Shown one piece after another: positions 43,242 to 51,867 of a DNA stretch of 64,000 bases; positions within the stretch are counted from its first letter, which is position 1; the number at the start of each line of letters is the position of its first letter. The stretch spans positions 1,116,001 to 1,180,000 of the forward strand of contig NZ_FOZJ01000002.1 in the NCBI RefSeq assembly GCF_900114345.1, written 5' to 3'. Made by a program: the position numbers and the translations under genes. The notes beneath the pieces were generated by a model. It made no database searches and was not told the origin of the DNA. It worked only from the letters and a program-made list of their open reading frames with translations. This DNA comes from Microbacterium sp. cf046. GTDB lineage: Bacteria; Actinomycetota; Actinomycetes; Actinomycetales; Microbacteriaceae.

Positions 43242-44866
43242 CGCAGCGAACGACCGGATCACCGGCGGTGCATGCCGTCGTCGTCGGCAGCGGCATCGCC
43301 GGCCTGACGGTCGCGCTCCACGCCGTCCAACACGGCTGCCGCGTGACCCTGGTCACAAAGGACGTGCTCGAGCACGCGAACACTCGCTACGCCCAGGGAG
43401 GCATCGCCGGCGTCATGTTCGACGACGATCGTGCCGAGGACCACGTCCGCGACACCCTCACGGCGGGCGCTGGTCTCAGCGACCCGGAGGCGGTGCGGGT
43501 GCTCGTCGATGAGGGTCCCGCGCGCATCCGCGAGCTGATCGCCCTGGGCGTCGCATTCGACCGCGGAGCCGACGGCGCGTTCGTCAAGGGGCTCGAGGCA
43601 GCCCACTCGTATCCGCGCATCCTGCACTCCGGCGGCGATGCCACCGGCACCGCGATCGAGAAGGCCCTCGTCGCACGTCTTCGCGCGAGCGAGGTCCGCG
43701 TGATCGAACACGCCTTCCTCATGGACCTCGTCCTGGTCAGCGGACGCCTGGCCGGTGTCGAGCTGCTCATCGGCGACGTCGCCGCATCCGAGACGACACC
43801 GCCGATCGCCGGCCGACGGGAGCGGATCGATGCGGACGCGGTCGTCCTCGCGACGGGCGGTGCGGGCGAGCTGTATTCCCACACGACGAATCCCGCCGTG
43901 GCGACCGGCGACGGCATCGCCGCCGCGCTGCGGGCGGGCGCGGATGTGACCGACCTGGAGTTCTTCCAGTTCCACCCGACCGTGCTCGCGATCGGCGAGT
44001 CGTTCCTGGTCTCGGAGGCCGTCCGGGGCGAGGGCGCCACCCTCATCGACGAGAACGGCAGGCGCTTCGCCTTCGACGCGCACCCCGACGGCGAACTCGC
44101 CCCCCGTGACGTCGTCGCGCGGGCGATCGCCCGCCAGATGGAGGCGCAGGACGGTCGGCCGGTGTTCTTGGACGCCACGCATCTGCGCGCCACGCCGGAG
44201 GAGGTCGCGGCCTTCCTCGCGCGGCGCTTCCCGACGATCGACGCCGCGGTGCGGGACCGCGGACTGGACTGGGCGCGCGAGCCGATCCCGGTGACGCCCG
44301 CCGCCCATTACCTGATGGGCGGGGTCACGACCGATCTCGACGGGCGCACCACGCTGCCCGGGCTGTACGCGGTCGGCGAAGTCGCCCGCACCGGTGTGCA
44401 CGGCGCCAACCGCCTGGCCTCGAACTCGCTGCTGGAGGGCGCGGTGTTCGGCGCCCGTGCCGGCGATGCGATCGCCGAGGACGCGGCATCCGGTCGGTGG
44501 ACCGCGCCGCGCGCGACGGCGCACCAGGTCCTCCCGGTCACCGCGACCGTCGACGATCTGGACCCCGTGCCTGCGTTCACCCGTCGCGCACTGCAGAACC
44601 TCATGTGGGAGGACGCCGGACTCGTCCGAGACGCCGAAGGCCTCGAGCACGCGGCATCCGTGATCGCCGTCTGGCATGCCGACCGGCGCACCCCGCACAC
44701 CGAGGCGGAGTTCGAGGACGAGAACCTCCTCGTCGTCGCCGAGCAGCTCGTCGCCGCCGCGCTCGCCCGCCGCGGATCGGTCGGCGCGCACTACCGGCGC
44801 GACGATCCGGGCCAGGTGAGGGCGGATGCCGCGGCACAGGTTCCGGCCTCGAGCGGAGTCGCCTGA
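43238..44866 (+). CDS. nadB: L-aspartate oxidase
   Basis: A 542-residue flavoprotein that oxidises aspartate to iminoaspartate for NadA. The FAD motif VVGSGIAGLTVAL is near the N-terminus, and NTRYAQGGIAGV, FFQFHPTVL and HYLMGGVTTDLDG are family landmarks. VHGANRLASNSLLEG is the C-terminal substrate/FAD motif. The helical C-terminal domain is complete. Overlaps nadA by four bases and nadC by one (TGATG), so the three enzymes are coupled. Confidence 0.95.
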   Translation: MTQRTTGSPAVHAVVVGSGIAGLTVALHAVQHGCRVTLVTKDVLEHANTRYAQGGIAGVMFDDDRAEDHVRDTLTAGAGLSDPEAVRVLVDEGPARIRELIALGVAFDRGADGAFVKGLEAAHSYPRILHSGGDATGTAIEKALVARLRASEVRVIEHAFLMDLVLVSGRLAGVELLIGDVAASETTPPIAGRRERIDADAVVLATGGAGELYSHTTNPAVATGDGIAAALRAGADVTDLEFFQFHPTVLAIGESFLVSEAVRGEGATLIDENGRRFAFDAHPDGELAPRDVVARAIARQMEAQDGRPVFLDATHLRATPEEVAAFLARRFPTIDAAVRDRGLDWAREPIPVTPAAHYLMGGVTTDLDGRTTLPGLYAVGEVARTGVHGANRLASNSLLEGAVFGARAGDAIAEDAASGRWTAPRATAHQVLPVTATVDDLDPVPAFTRRALQNLMWEDAGLVRDAEGLEHAASVIAVWHADRRTPHTEAEFEDENLLVVAEQLVAAALARRGSVGAHYRRDDPGQVRADAAAQVPASSGVA

Positions 44867-45717
44867 TGCTCACCCGCACAACGATCGACAGGGCGGTCGC
44901 TGCCGCACTCGAGGAGGATGCGCCGTGGGGCGACATCACGAGCGAAGCGCTCATTCCCGAGTCGGCGACGGCGCGAGCGGACTTGATCGCACGGGAGGCG
45001 GGCATCTTCAGCGGCGGTGAGGTGTTCTCCGCCGCGTTCCGGCTCACCGACCCGGAGATCGACGTCGAGCTGATGGTGCAGGACGGCGAGGTCTTCGAGC
45101 GCGGTGCCCTGCTCGCGGTCGTCAACGGTCCCGCGCGCGGGGTGCTGACCGCCGAGCGGATCGGCCTTAATTTCGTGCAGCGGATGTCGGGCATCGCGAC
45201 CCTGACCGCGCGGTATGTCGCCGCGGTCGCCCACACCGGCGCGCGCATCGCCGACACCCGGAAGACCACACCCGGCCTGCGCGCATTCGAACGACACGCT
45301 GTCGTCAGCGGCGGCGGGCACAACCACCGCTATTCGCTCTCGGACGCCGTGATGGCGAAGGACAACCACCTCGCCGTGCTCGCAGAGAAGGGCGTTTCGG
45401 TCACGGCCGCGCTGCAGGGTGCGATCGCGCGGCTGCCCCACACGACCCACGTCGAGGTCGAGGTGGACCGCCTCGAGCAGATCGAGCCGGTGCTGGCCGC
45501 CGGCATCGGCACGATCATGCTCGACAACTTCTCGCTCGACGATCTGCGACGCGGCGTCGAGCAGGTGGCCGCCCGCGCGACCGTGGAGGCATCCGGGGGC
45601 GTCACACTCGAGACCGTGCGCGCGATCGCGGAGACCGGTGTCGACGTCATCTCGGTCGGCGCGCTCACGCACTCGGCCCCGGCACTCGATCTGGGCCTCG
45701 ACGTCCGCGTGTCCTGA
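44866..45717 (+). CDS. nadC: nicotinate-nucleotide diphosphorylase (quinolinate phosphoribosyltransferase)
   Basis: A 283-residue type II phosphoribosyltransferase that turns quinolinate and PRPP into nicotinate mononucleotide. Motifs are EDAPWGDITSEAL, NFVQRMSGIATLT, TRKTTPGLRAFERHAVVSGG (substrate binding), HNHRYSLSDAVMAKDNHL and ASGGVTLETVR. The ATG overlaps the nadB stop. A cysteine desulfurase gene follows after 11 bases. Confidence 0.95.
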   Translation: MLTRTTIDRAVAAALEEDAPWGDITSEALIPESATARADLIAREAGIFSGGEVFSAAFRLTDPEIDVELMVQDGEVFERGALLAVVNGPARGVLTAERIGLNFVQRMSGIATLTARYVAAVAHTGARIADTRKTTPGLRAFERHAVVSGGGHNHRYSLSDAVMAKDNHLAVLAEKGVSVTAALQGAIARLPHTTHVEVEVDRLEQIEPVLAAGIGTIMLDNFSLDDLRRGVEQVAARATVEASGGVTLETVRAIAETGVDVISVGALTHSAPALDLGLDVRVS

Positions 45718-45728
45718 GGCCGTCGCAG

Positions 45729-46898
45729 ATGAGCATGCTCTACCTCGACAACGCGGCCACCACGCCGGTGCGCCCCGAGGTCCTCGACGCGATGATGCCG
45801 TTCCTGACACGCTGGTTCGGCAATCCGTCCAGCCACCACACGGTCGGCGAGGCCGCCGCTGACGCCCTCGGCGAGGCGCGCGCCCGAGTCGCCCGCGACC
45901 TCGGGATGCGGGCAGGCGATGTCATCTTCACCTCCGGCGGCACGGAGGCGAACAATCTCGCCGTCAAGGGCATCGTGATCGCAGCGGCCGCGCGCTCGAC
46001 GGGTGCGTCGGAGGTCCGGGCGCGGCATCTGGTCACGACGCCGATCGAGCACGAGTCGATCCTCGAATCCGCCGACTACCTCGCGAGGGTGCACGGCTTC
46101 GATCTGACGCACGTCGCGGTCGACGGGTTCGGCCGCGTCGCGCCCGCCGACGTGGCGGCCGCCCTGCGCGATGAGACCGCGCTGGTGACCGTCGGCTATG
46201 CGAACAACGAGGTCGGCACCGTGCAGGACGTCGCCGCGATCGCCGGCGCAGCGCGCGAACGCGGTATCCCCGTGCACATCGATGCGGTCCAGGCCGCGGG
46301 GTGGCTGCCGCTGAACGCCGCTGACCTCGGAGTGGATGCGATCTCGCTCGCCGGGCACAAGCTCGGCGCGCCGAAGGGCACCGGAGTGCTCGCCCTGCGA
46401 GGGCGCGTGCCGCTCGAACCGCTCCTGCACGGGGGCGGACAGGAGCGCGGACGCCGCAGCGGCACGGAGGACGTGGCCGGCGCGGTCGGCTTCGCGACCG
46501 CGCTGGAGCTGGCAGAGGCCGAACGCGCCGACGCATCCGCCCGCGTCACGGCGATCCGCGATCGGTTCATCGCGCGCGTGCTCGCCGGGGTGCCCAGTGC
46601 CGCACTCACCGGCGATCCCGTGCACCGGCTGCCGGGGACGGCGAGCTTCACGTTCGCGGGCACCAGCGGAGAGGCCGTGCTGCTCGAACTCGAGCGCCGG
46701 GGTGTCGTCTCCTCCAGCGGCTCCGCGTGCGCCGCCGGCAGCGACGAGCCCTCGCACGTGCTGCTGGCGATGGGTGTCGCACCCGAGGTCGCCCAGACCG
46801 CCGTGCGGTTCACATTCCCGCACGCCCTGGACCAGCCGCTGGATGCCGTCGCCGACGCGGTCTCGGCATCCGTCACGGCCGTACAATCGAGCGGGTGA
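45729..46898 (+). CDS. cysteine desulfurase (NifS/IscS-like)
   Basis: A 389-residue class V aminotransferase-fold enzyme that moves sulfur from cysteine to a persulfide. It begins MLYLDNAATTP; the PLP lysine lies in SLAGHKLGAPKG, and the active cysteine in SSGSACAAGSDEPS on the mobile loop. Placement after nadABC suggests it matures the NadA cluster, as seen in other bacteria. Two starts are possible, ATG 45729 or ATG 45735. Its end overlaps the glycosyltransferase gene by four bases. Confidence 0.92.
   Translation: MSMLYLDNAATTPVRPEVLDAMMPFLTRWFGNPSSHHTVGEAAADALGEARARVARDLGMRAGDVIFTSGGTEANNLAVKGIVIAAAARSTGASEVRARHLVTTPIEHESILESADYLARVHGFDLTHVAVDGFGRVAPADVAAALRDETALVTVGYANNEVGTVQDVAAIAGAARERGIPVHIDAVQAAGWLPLNAADLGVDAISLAGHKLGAPKGTGVLALRGRVPLEPLLHGGGQERGRRSGTEDVAGAVGFATALELAEAERADASARVTAIRDRFIARVLAGVPSAALTGDPVHRLPGTASFTFAGTSGEAVLLELERRGVVSSSGSACAAGSDEPSHVLLAMGVAPEVAQTAVRFTFPHALDQPLDAVADAVSASVTAVQSSG
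46882..46887 (+). promoter_or_regulatory. -10 box of an internal leaderless promoter (glycosyltransferase)
   Basis: TACAAT, the best -10 match among those seen here, lies inside the last codons of the desulfurase gene and ends seven bases before the GTG at 46895. The glycosyltransferase can therefore be expressed apart from the nad operon. Confidence 0.5.
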
Positions 46899-47860
46899 GT
46901 TCCCCCGCCGCGGTCACCGTCATCGTGCCGGGGTTCGATGTCGCCCCGTACGCCGCCGAAGCGCTCGACTCGCTGCGGCGCCAGAGTCTCCGGGACTGGG
47001 TCGCGATCCTGATCGACGACGGCTCGACCGATGCCACGCCCGGCGTGTTCGCCGACGCCGCCGAGTCCGACCCGCGGTTCCGCGTCGTCCGCCACCGGGA
47101 GCGCGCCGGTCTGGGCGCGGCCCGCAACACGGGTCTCGATCTGGTCGACACCCCCTTCCTCGGGTTCCTCGATGCCGACGACGTGCTCACCCCGACCGCC
47201 CTCGAGCGCATGGTCGGCGTCCTCGATGAGAGCGGCAGCGACTTCGCGGTCGGCGCCTATGTCCGCCTCCGCCCGGACGGGGCCGGCGGCTACACGGTCG
47301 GCGTCGTGCAGCCGTGGGTCGCCGCCTCCACCGCGCCCGAGCGCCGCGGAACGACCATCGATGAGCATCCGGAGGCGACCGGGAACATCGTCGCGTGGTC
47401 GAAGGTGAGCCGCACCGAGTTCTGGCATCGCGCCGGGCTGCGCTTCCCCGAGGGCCGGCTCTACGAGGATCAGGTCGTCGCCCAGCAGATGTACGCGCGC
47501 GCACGACGGTTCGACACGGTGCCGGATGTCGTCGCGCACTGGCGCATCCGCGCGGACGGGTCATCGATCACCCAGCGCGAGGCGCAGCTGGACGTGCTGC
47601 GCGACTGCCTGGAGGCGATGGATGCGGGCCTGGAGGTGCTGCAGGCGGGCGGGCATCCGGTCGCCGCCCAGGCGCGCATCGGCCAGATGCTGCGGATGGA
47701 CATCCCGCGTCTCGCCGACATCGCCCGCCTGCATCCGGATGCCGCCTACCGCCGCGCACTGGGCGCGTTCGCGCGCGATCTGTGGGACCACGCCGGCACC
47801 GCGCGGACCACCTTGGACCCGGCATCCGCGACCGCCGTCGCCGCCGCCCGCCTCTGGTAG
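46895..47860 (+). CDS. family 2 glycosyltransferase
   Basis: A 321-residue GT-A-fold enzyme. The nucleotide-sugar motifs are VTVIVPGFDVAPYAAEAL at the start, IDDGSTDATPG (~39) and the metal-binding FLDADDVLT (~91). GLGAARNTGLD is also typical. There is no membrane segment, so it is cytosolic or membrane-associated. Acceptor and sugar are unknown; cell-wall or capsule polymer synthesis is likely. Palindromic element B starts 12 bases after the stop. Confidence 0.88.
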   Translation: MSSPAAVTVIVPGFDVAPYAAEALDSLRRQSLRDWVAILIDDGSTDATPGVFADAAESDPRFRVVRHRERAGLGAARNTGLDLVDTPFLGFLDADDVLTPTALERMVGVLDESGSDFAVGAYVRLRPDGAGGYTVGVVQPWVAASTAPERRGTTIDEHPEATGNIVAWSKVSRTEFWHRAGLRFPEGRLYEDQVVAQQMYARARRFDTVPDVVAHWRIRADGSSITQREAQLDVLRDCLEAMDAGLEVLQAGGHPVAAQARIGQMLRMDIPRLADIARLHPDAAYRRALGAFARDLWDHAGTARTTLDPASATAVAAARLW

Positions 47861-47871
47861 GGAGAGCAAAC

Positions 47872-47936
47872 CCGCGAGTTGCGGCAATCGGCCGTCGCCA
47901 ACCGCGGCGAAGCGGCCGAAGGGCGCAACTCGGGGA
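47872..47936. repeat. palindromic element B, upstream copy
   Basis: A nested imperfect palindrome. Outer arms are CGAGTTGCG (47875) and CGCAACTCG (47924). Inner arms are TCGGCCG/CGGCCGA and TCGCC/GGCGA. The second copy at 48917-48980 has its two outer arms separated by the same 49 bases, and the 20 bases from 47875 match 48919-48938 at 18 positions. It may also end the glycosyltransferase transcript. Confidence 0.82.
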
Positions 47937-48033
47937 AGGAACGAGTCCTCCACAGGCGGGGCGGGTGCGCACGCCTCCCCAGACGCCGCGGTTGCGGCGC
48001 GGGCGTCCGCATGGATCGCGGATGCTGTCGAGC

Positions 48034-48942
48034 ATGTCCCGCCCACCTCGACCCCTCCCACCGGAGCTCCAAGGCGGGTCGTTCACCACTGCCCAAGCGC
48101 GTGAAGTCGGCGTGAGTCGGCGGCGGACCCGGGCATCGGACCTGCAGACCCCGTTCCACGGGATCCGACTGCCCGCAGGCGACATCAGCCTCGTCTCGGC
48201 CTGCCGAGCCCGCCTCGCATCCCTGACCGACCGGGCGGTGATCAGTCACGTGACGGCCGCGCGTCTGCACGATCTTCCGCTGCCTCCCGCCCTCGCCCGC
48301 ACGCGAGTCGTCCACATCAGCGTTCCCGCGGGCATCCGTGCACCCGGGGGCAGACGCACGTCAGGCCACCAGACGGCACTGGCCGCCGAAGACTTCGACT
48401 CCAGGCACGGCATCGCGTGCACCACCCCCGAGCGCACCTTCTGCGACATGGCCCCGCTCCTCAGTCTGGGTCAGCTCGTCGCGATCGGAGACCACCTCAT
48501 CCGCAATTGCGGTGTCACACGGCCATCCCTCGCGGCCGCAGTCGAGGTGCGACGCAACAGCCGCGGGCGCAATCGCCTGCGCCGTGCGCTCCAGCTTCTG
48601 GACGAGGGCGCGGAGTCTCCGAAGGAATCCGAACTGCGGGTGATCATCGTCGAGGCAGGTCTTCCCGCGCCTCTCTGCAATCGGAACGCCCTCGGTGCCG
48701 ATCGCCGGTTCATCGCGCGGATCGACCTGTCGTACCCCGACCTCAAGATCGCCATCGAATACGAAGGCGACCACCACCGCGGGAAGAGCCAGTGGCGAGC
48801 GGACATCGCTCGCCGCCGGCGGCTGGAGGCGGAGGGCTGGATCTATCTGAGCGTGACGCAAGCCGACCTGGTCGCGCCGAGTGCTTTCCTCCGCGACCTG
48901 CGCACGGCCATCGATCGTCGACTTGCGGAAATCGGCCGCTGA
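48034..48942 (+). CDS. nuclease-like protein B (DUF559-type), flanked by palindromic elements
   Basis: A 302-residue protein of unknown function. Residues ~15-50 (FTTAQAREVGVSRRRTRASD) resemble an AbiEi-type winged helix. The C-terminal third has the DUF559/Vsr-like nuclease pattern: SPKESELRVIIVEAGLP, RIDLSYPDLKIAIEYEGDHH (Asp231, Glu242, Glu244) and the downstream ADIARRRRLEAEGW helix. ATG 48034 is favoured because GATGCT lies seven bases upstream as a weak -10; ATG 48022 in frame is the alternative. No ribosome binding site is visible. The last eight codons lie within the downstream palindrome copy. Same architecture as gene A at 33907 but a different repeat sequence. Confidence 0.75.
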   Translation: MSRPPRPLPPELQGGSFTTAQAREVGVSRRRTRASDLQTPFHGIRLPAGDISLVSACRARLASLTDRAVISHVTAARLHDLPLPPALARTRVVHISVPAGIRAPGGRRTSGHQTALAAEDFDSRHGIACTTPERTFCDMAPLLSLGQLVAIGDHLIRNCGVTRPSLAAAVEVRRNSRGRNRLRRALQLLDEGAESPKESELRVIIVEAGLPAPLCNRNALGADRRFIARIDLSYPDLKIAIEYEGDHHRGKSQWRADIARRRRLEAEGWIYLSVTQADLVAPSAFLRDLRTAIDRRLAEIGR

Positions 48943-48980
48943 GGACGACGTGATCCAGGCCGGATGCCGCAACTCGCGCG
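48917..48980. repeat. palindromic element B, downstream copy
   Basis: The left arm CGACTTGCGG (48919) is inside the final codons of gene B and the right arm CGCAACTCG is at 48968, giving the same 49-base arm spacing as the upstream copy. The 14-mer TGCCGCAACTCGCG (48965) is the exact reverse complement of 47873-47886. It ends 12 bases before the convergent ABC-exporter stop. Confidence 0.82.
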
Positions 48981-48991
48981 CGAGGGAGGGG

Positions 48992-51052
48992 TCAGGCAGG
49001 CCAGGTGCGCTCGTCGGTGGGCGCGTCGTCGGCCAGGACCGTGAGCGGCCCGGTGAGCGAGAGCGAGCCGGTGAGCACGACGATCGGATCGTCGGGCGCG
49101 GGCGGTGCCGGGTCATCCGGTGCGCGATCGGCCCGCCGCGTCGGCAGCGCTCCCGCCGGCTCGGTCGCCTCGACCTCGAGGATCCGTGAGGCCGCGAGCT
49201 GCTGCGCGGCCAGCTCGGCGTACAGGCCGTCCTCGGCGATCAGCGTGGCATGAGTGCCCGACTCGACGATGCGGCCGCCGTCCACCACGTGGATCACATC
49301 CGCGCCGATCACCGTCGAGAGCCGGTGCGCGATCGACAGGGTGGTGCGACCGCGGGCCGCGGCATCCAGCGCCTCCTGCACGACGCGCTCCGAGACCGTG
49401 TCGAGGGCGGAGGTCGCCTCGTCCAGCAGCAGGACGGGCGGATCCTTCAGGAGTACCCGGGCGATGGCGATGCGCTGCTTCTCCCCGCCGGACAGGCGGT
49501 ACCCGCGCTCGCCCACGATCGTGTCGTAGCCCTCCTCGAAGCCCGTGATGATGTGGTGGATGTTCGCGGCGCGGCATGCGTCCTCGAGCTCCTCCTGGGT
49601 CGCTTCGGGCTTCGCGTACAGCAGGTTCTCGCGGATCGTCGCGTGGAACAGATAGGTCTCCTGCGAGACGATCCCCACGTGATCGATGATCGACTCCTGC
49701 GTCAGCCGGCGCACATCCTCCCCGGCGAAGAGCACCTCGCCGCCCGATGCCTCGTACATCCGAGGAGTGAGGTACAGGACGGTCGTCTTGCCCGCTCCGG
49801 ACGGGCCGACGAACGCGACGTGCTGCCCCGGCTCGGCCGTGAACGAGATCCCGCGGAGCGTGGGGCGGGCATCGGGCGCGGCATCCGGGTAGCGGAAGAC
49901 GACATCCCGGAACTCGATGCGCCCGATCGGCCCGGGGGCGTCGGCGACCGTGATCGCGTCGGGGGCGTCGCTGATCGCCGGCACGAGGTCGAGGTACTCG
50001 AAGATGCGGGCGAAGAGGGCCCCCGAGGTCTGCACGTCGAGCGCGACGCGCATGAGTCCCATCAGCGGCATCAGCAGCCGAGCCTGCACCGTCGTGAACG
50101 CGACGATCGTTCCGGCTGTGATGACATCCGTGCCGCCGGTGATCAGGTAGCCGGAGACGAGGTAGATCACGGCGGGGACGCTCGCCATCAGCACCTGCAC
50201 GACGGCGAAGAAGCCCTGCCCGCTCATCGCCCGTCGCACCTGGAGCCGCACCTGGTTCACGTTCTCGGTGCTGTAGCGGGCCGACTCGGTGCGCTGCCGG
50301 TTGAACGATTTCGAGAGCAGGATGCCGGACACGCTCAGCGTCTCCTGCGTGATGGAGGTGAGCTCGGAAAGGGACTCCTGGGTCTCGCCCGCGATGCGCG
50401 CCCGCACCTGACCGACGCGGCGCTGCACGATCACCAGGACCGGCATCATGACCACGGCGATCAGGGTGAGGCGCCAGTCGATGATGATCATCGCCACCAG
50501 CGATGCGATGACCGTGACGACGTTGCCCAGGATGCTGGTGACCGTGTTCGTCAGAACGCCCGAGACGCCGCCCACGTCGTTCTGCAGGCGCGACTGGATC
50601 ACCCCGGTCTTGGTGCGCGTGAAGAAGCCGAGCTCCATCGCCTGGAGGTGCTCGAAGAGCTTTACGCGCAGGTCGCCGGTGACCCGGTTGCCGACCGTCG
50701 AGGTGAACCAGGTCTGCAGGACGCCGAGCCCGGCGGACAGGAAGAACAGGCCGATCATGATCAGCACGAGACGCAGCAGCAGCGGGAGGTCCGGCGGTCC
50801 GCCGTCGACCGGGAAGAGCGCCTGGTCGAAGATCTGCTGCACGATCAGCGCGGGCACGACTGCGATGGCGGCCCCCGCGATGACCAGGATGCCGGTGATC
50901 AGGATGCGGAAGCGGTAGGGGCGGAAGAGCGCGACAACCCGCCGACCGAGGTGCGGGATGCGCGGCGCCTCGGCGTTCAGCTTCTTCTGGGCCTCGATGT
51001 CGACGGGCCGGAATCCTGCTCCCGGCCCACCGCCCCTGCCACCCATGCTCAC
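48992..51052 (-). CDS. ABC exporter, fused permease and ATPase (multidrug/lipid type)
   Basis: A 686-residue half-transporter that works as a dimer. Six transmembrane helices occupy about 40-330, and the ATPase domain about 370-600 has GPSGAGKTT (Walker A), signature RLSGGEKQRIAIAR, LLLDEATSALD (Walker B) and the switch-His SIAHRLSTV. A Pro/Asp-rich tail of about 80 residues follows. The substrate could be lipids, drugs or peptides. Leaderless start: TAGGCT seven bases before GTG 51052. The gene runs toward nuclease-like gene B. Confidence 0.93.
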   Translation of the reverse strand: MSMGGRGGGPGAGFRPVDIEAQKKLNAEAPRIPHLGRRVVALFRPYRFRILITGILVIAGAAIAVVPALIVQQIFDQALFPVDGGPPDLPLLLRLVLIMIGLFFLSAGLGVLQTWFTSTVGNRVTGDLRVKLFEHLQAMELGFFTRTKTGVIQSRLQNDVGGVSGVLTNTVTSILGNVVTVIASLVAMIIIDWRLTLIAVVMMPVLVIVQRRVGQVRARIAGETQESLSELTSITQETLSVSGILLSKSFNRQRTESARYSTENVNQVRLQVRRAMSGQGFFAVVQVLMASVPAVIYLVSGYLITGGTDVITAGTIVAFTTVQARLLMPLMGLMRVALDVQTSGALFARIFEYLDLVPAISDAPDAITVADAPGPIGRIEFRDVVFRYPDAAPDARPTLRGISFTAEPGQHVAFVGPSGAGKTTVLYLTPRMYEASGGEVLFAGEDVRRLTQESIIDHVGIVSQETYLFHATIRENLLYAKPEATQEELEDACRAANIHHIITGFEEGYDTIVGERGYRLSGGEKQRIAIARVLLKDPPVLLLDEATSALDTVSERVVQEALDAAARGRTTLSIAHRLSTVIGADVIHVVDGGRIVESGTHATLIAEDGLYAELAAQQLAASRILEVEATEPAGALPTRRADRAPDDPAPPAPDDPIVVLTGSLSLTGPLTVLADDAPTDERTWPA

Positions 51053-51059
51053 GTCGGCA

Positions 51060-51065
51060 AGCCTA
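51060..51065 (-). promoter_or_regulatory. -10 box of a leaderless promoter (ABC exporter)
   Basis: TAGGCT on the minus strand ends seven bases before the GTG at 51052. Confidence 0.5.
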
Positions 51066-51095
51066 CTGACCGGCCCGGACGCGAGGGCCAGACGC

Positions 51096-51737
51096 TCAGC
51101 CCAGCCCGGTGACCAGGTTGATCACCGTCGCCAGGATGACCGCGCCGAAGAGGTAGGCCAGAAGCGTCTGGAAGATGACGATGCGCCGCATCTCGTTCGT
51201 GGTGAGGTTCGTGTCGGCGATCTGGTAGGTCATGCCCAGGCCGACCGCGACGTAGACGAAGTCGGTGTACATCGGATCGTCCTGCTGATTGAAGCTGATT
51301 CCGCCGACCGGATCGCGGTAGTAGACGTGCGCCAAGCGGAGCATGTAGTCCACCTGGATGAGCGCCCAGGAGCCGGCGACCGCGATCACCGCGATGCCCG
51401 CGAGGAGGAACGACTCGAACTCGGTGGTGTTCCTTGTCTGCAGCAGGACGACGGCCACGGCGAACAGGCTCGCGAAACTGCCCACCAGCGCGATGATCCG
51501 CGCGACGGCGCGACCGGGATCCTCCGAGATCGCGTGGGCGCGGGTCTGGGCGGCATCCATCCGCCAGATGGTCGCGAGGATCCACGCGACGCTCGTGATG
51601 CACAGCGCCGCCCACCCCGCCAGGAAGCCCGCGGCCACGCCGAGGGAGGGCCAGACGATCACGCCGACCACGATGCCGACGGCGAATGCGACCGCCGCGC
51701 GCACGTAGAGCTTCGGCTGCAGACGTGGCTCGGTCAT
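51096..51737 (-). CDS. DUF1345 family membrane protein
   Basis: A 213-residue protein with five transmembrane helices. The DUF1345 landmarks are the long loop DPVGGISFNQQDDPMYTDFVYVAVGLGMTYQ and the final helix pair with NEMRRIVIFQTLLAYLFGAVI. The function of the family is unknown. It lies 43 bases upstream of the ABC exporter on the same strand, whose own -10 box suggests separate expression. Confidence 0.87.
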   Translation of the reverse strand: MTEPRLQPKLYVRAAVAFAVGIVVGVIVWPSLGVAAGFLAGWAALCITSVAWILATIWRMDAAQTRAHAISEDPGRAVARIIALVGSFASLFAVAVVLLQTRNTTEFESFLLAGIAVIAVAGSWALIQVDYMLRLAHVYYRDPVGGISFNQQDDPMYTDFVYVAVGLGMTYQIADTNLTTNEMRRIVIFQTLLAYLFGAVILATVINLVTGLG

Positions 51738-51867
51738 ACCCGAATGGTTTCACGTGATCGGGGAATGCCGTGTCCGACTCGGCCGTTACTGTTGGGGCTT
51801 GCTCTTTTTCGTGTGACCCGCCTACGGGACGGCGTTCCTGCACGCCGACCCCTCGAGGAGACGACCG

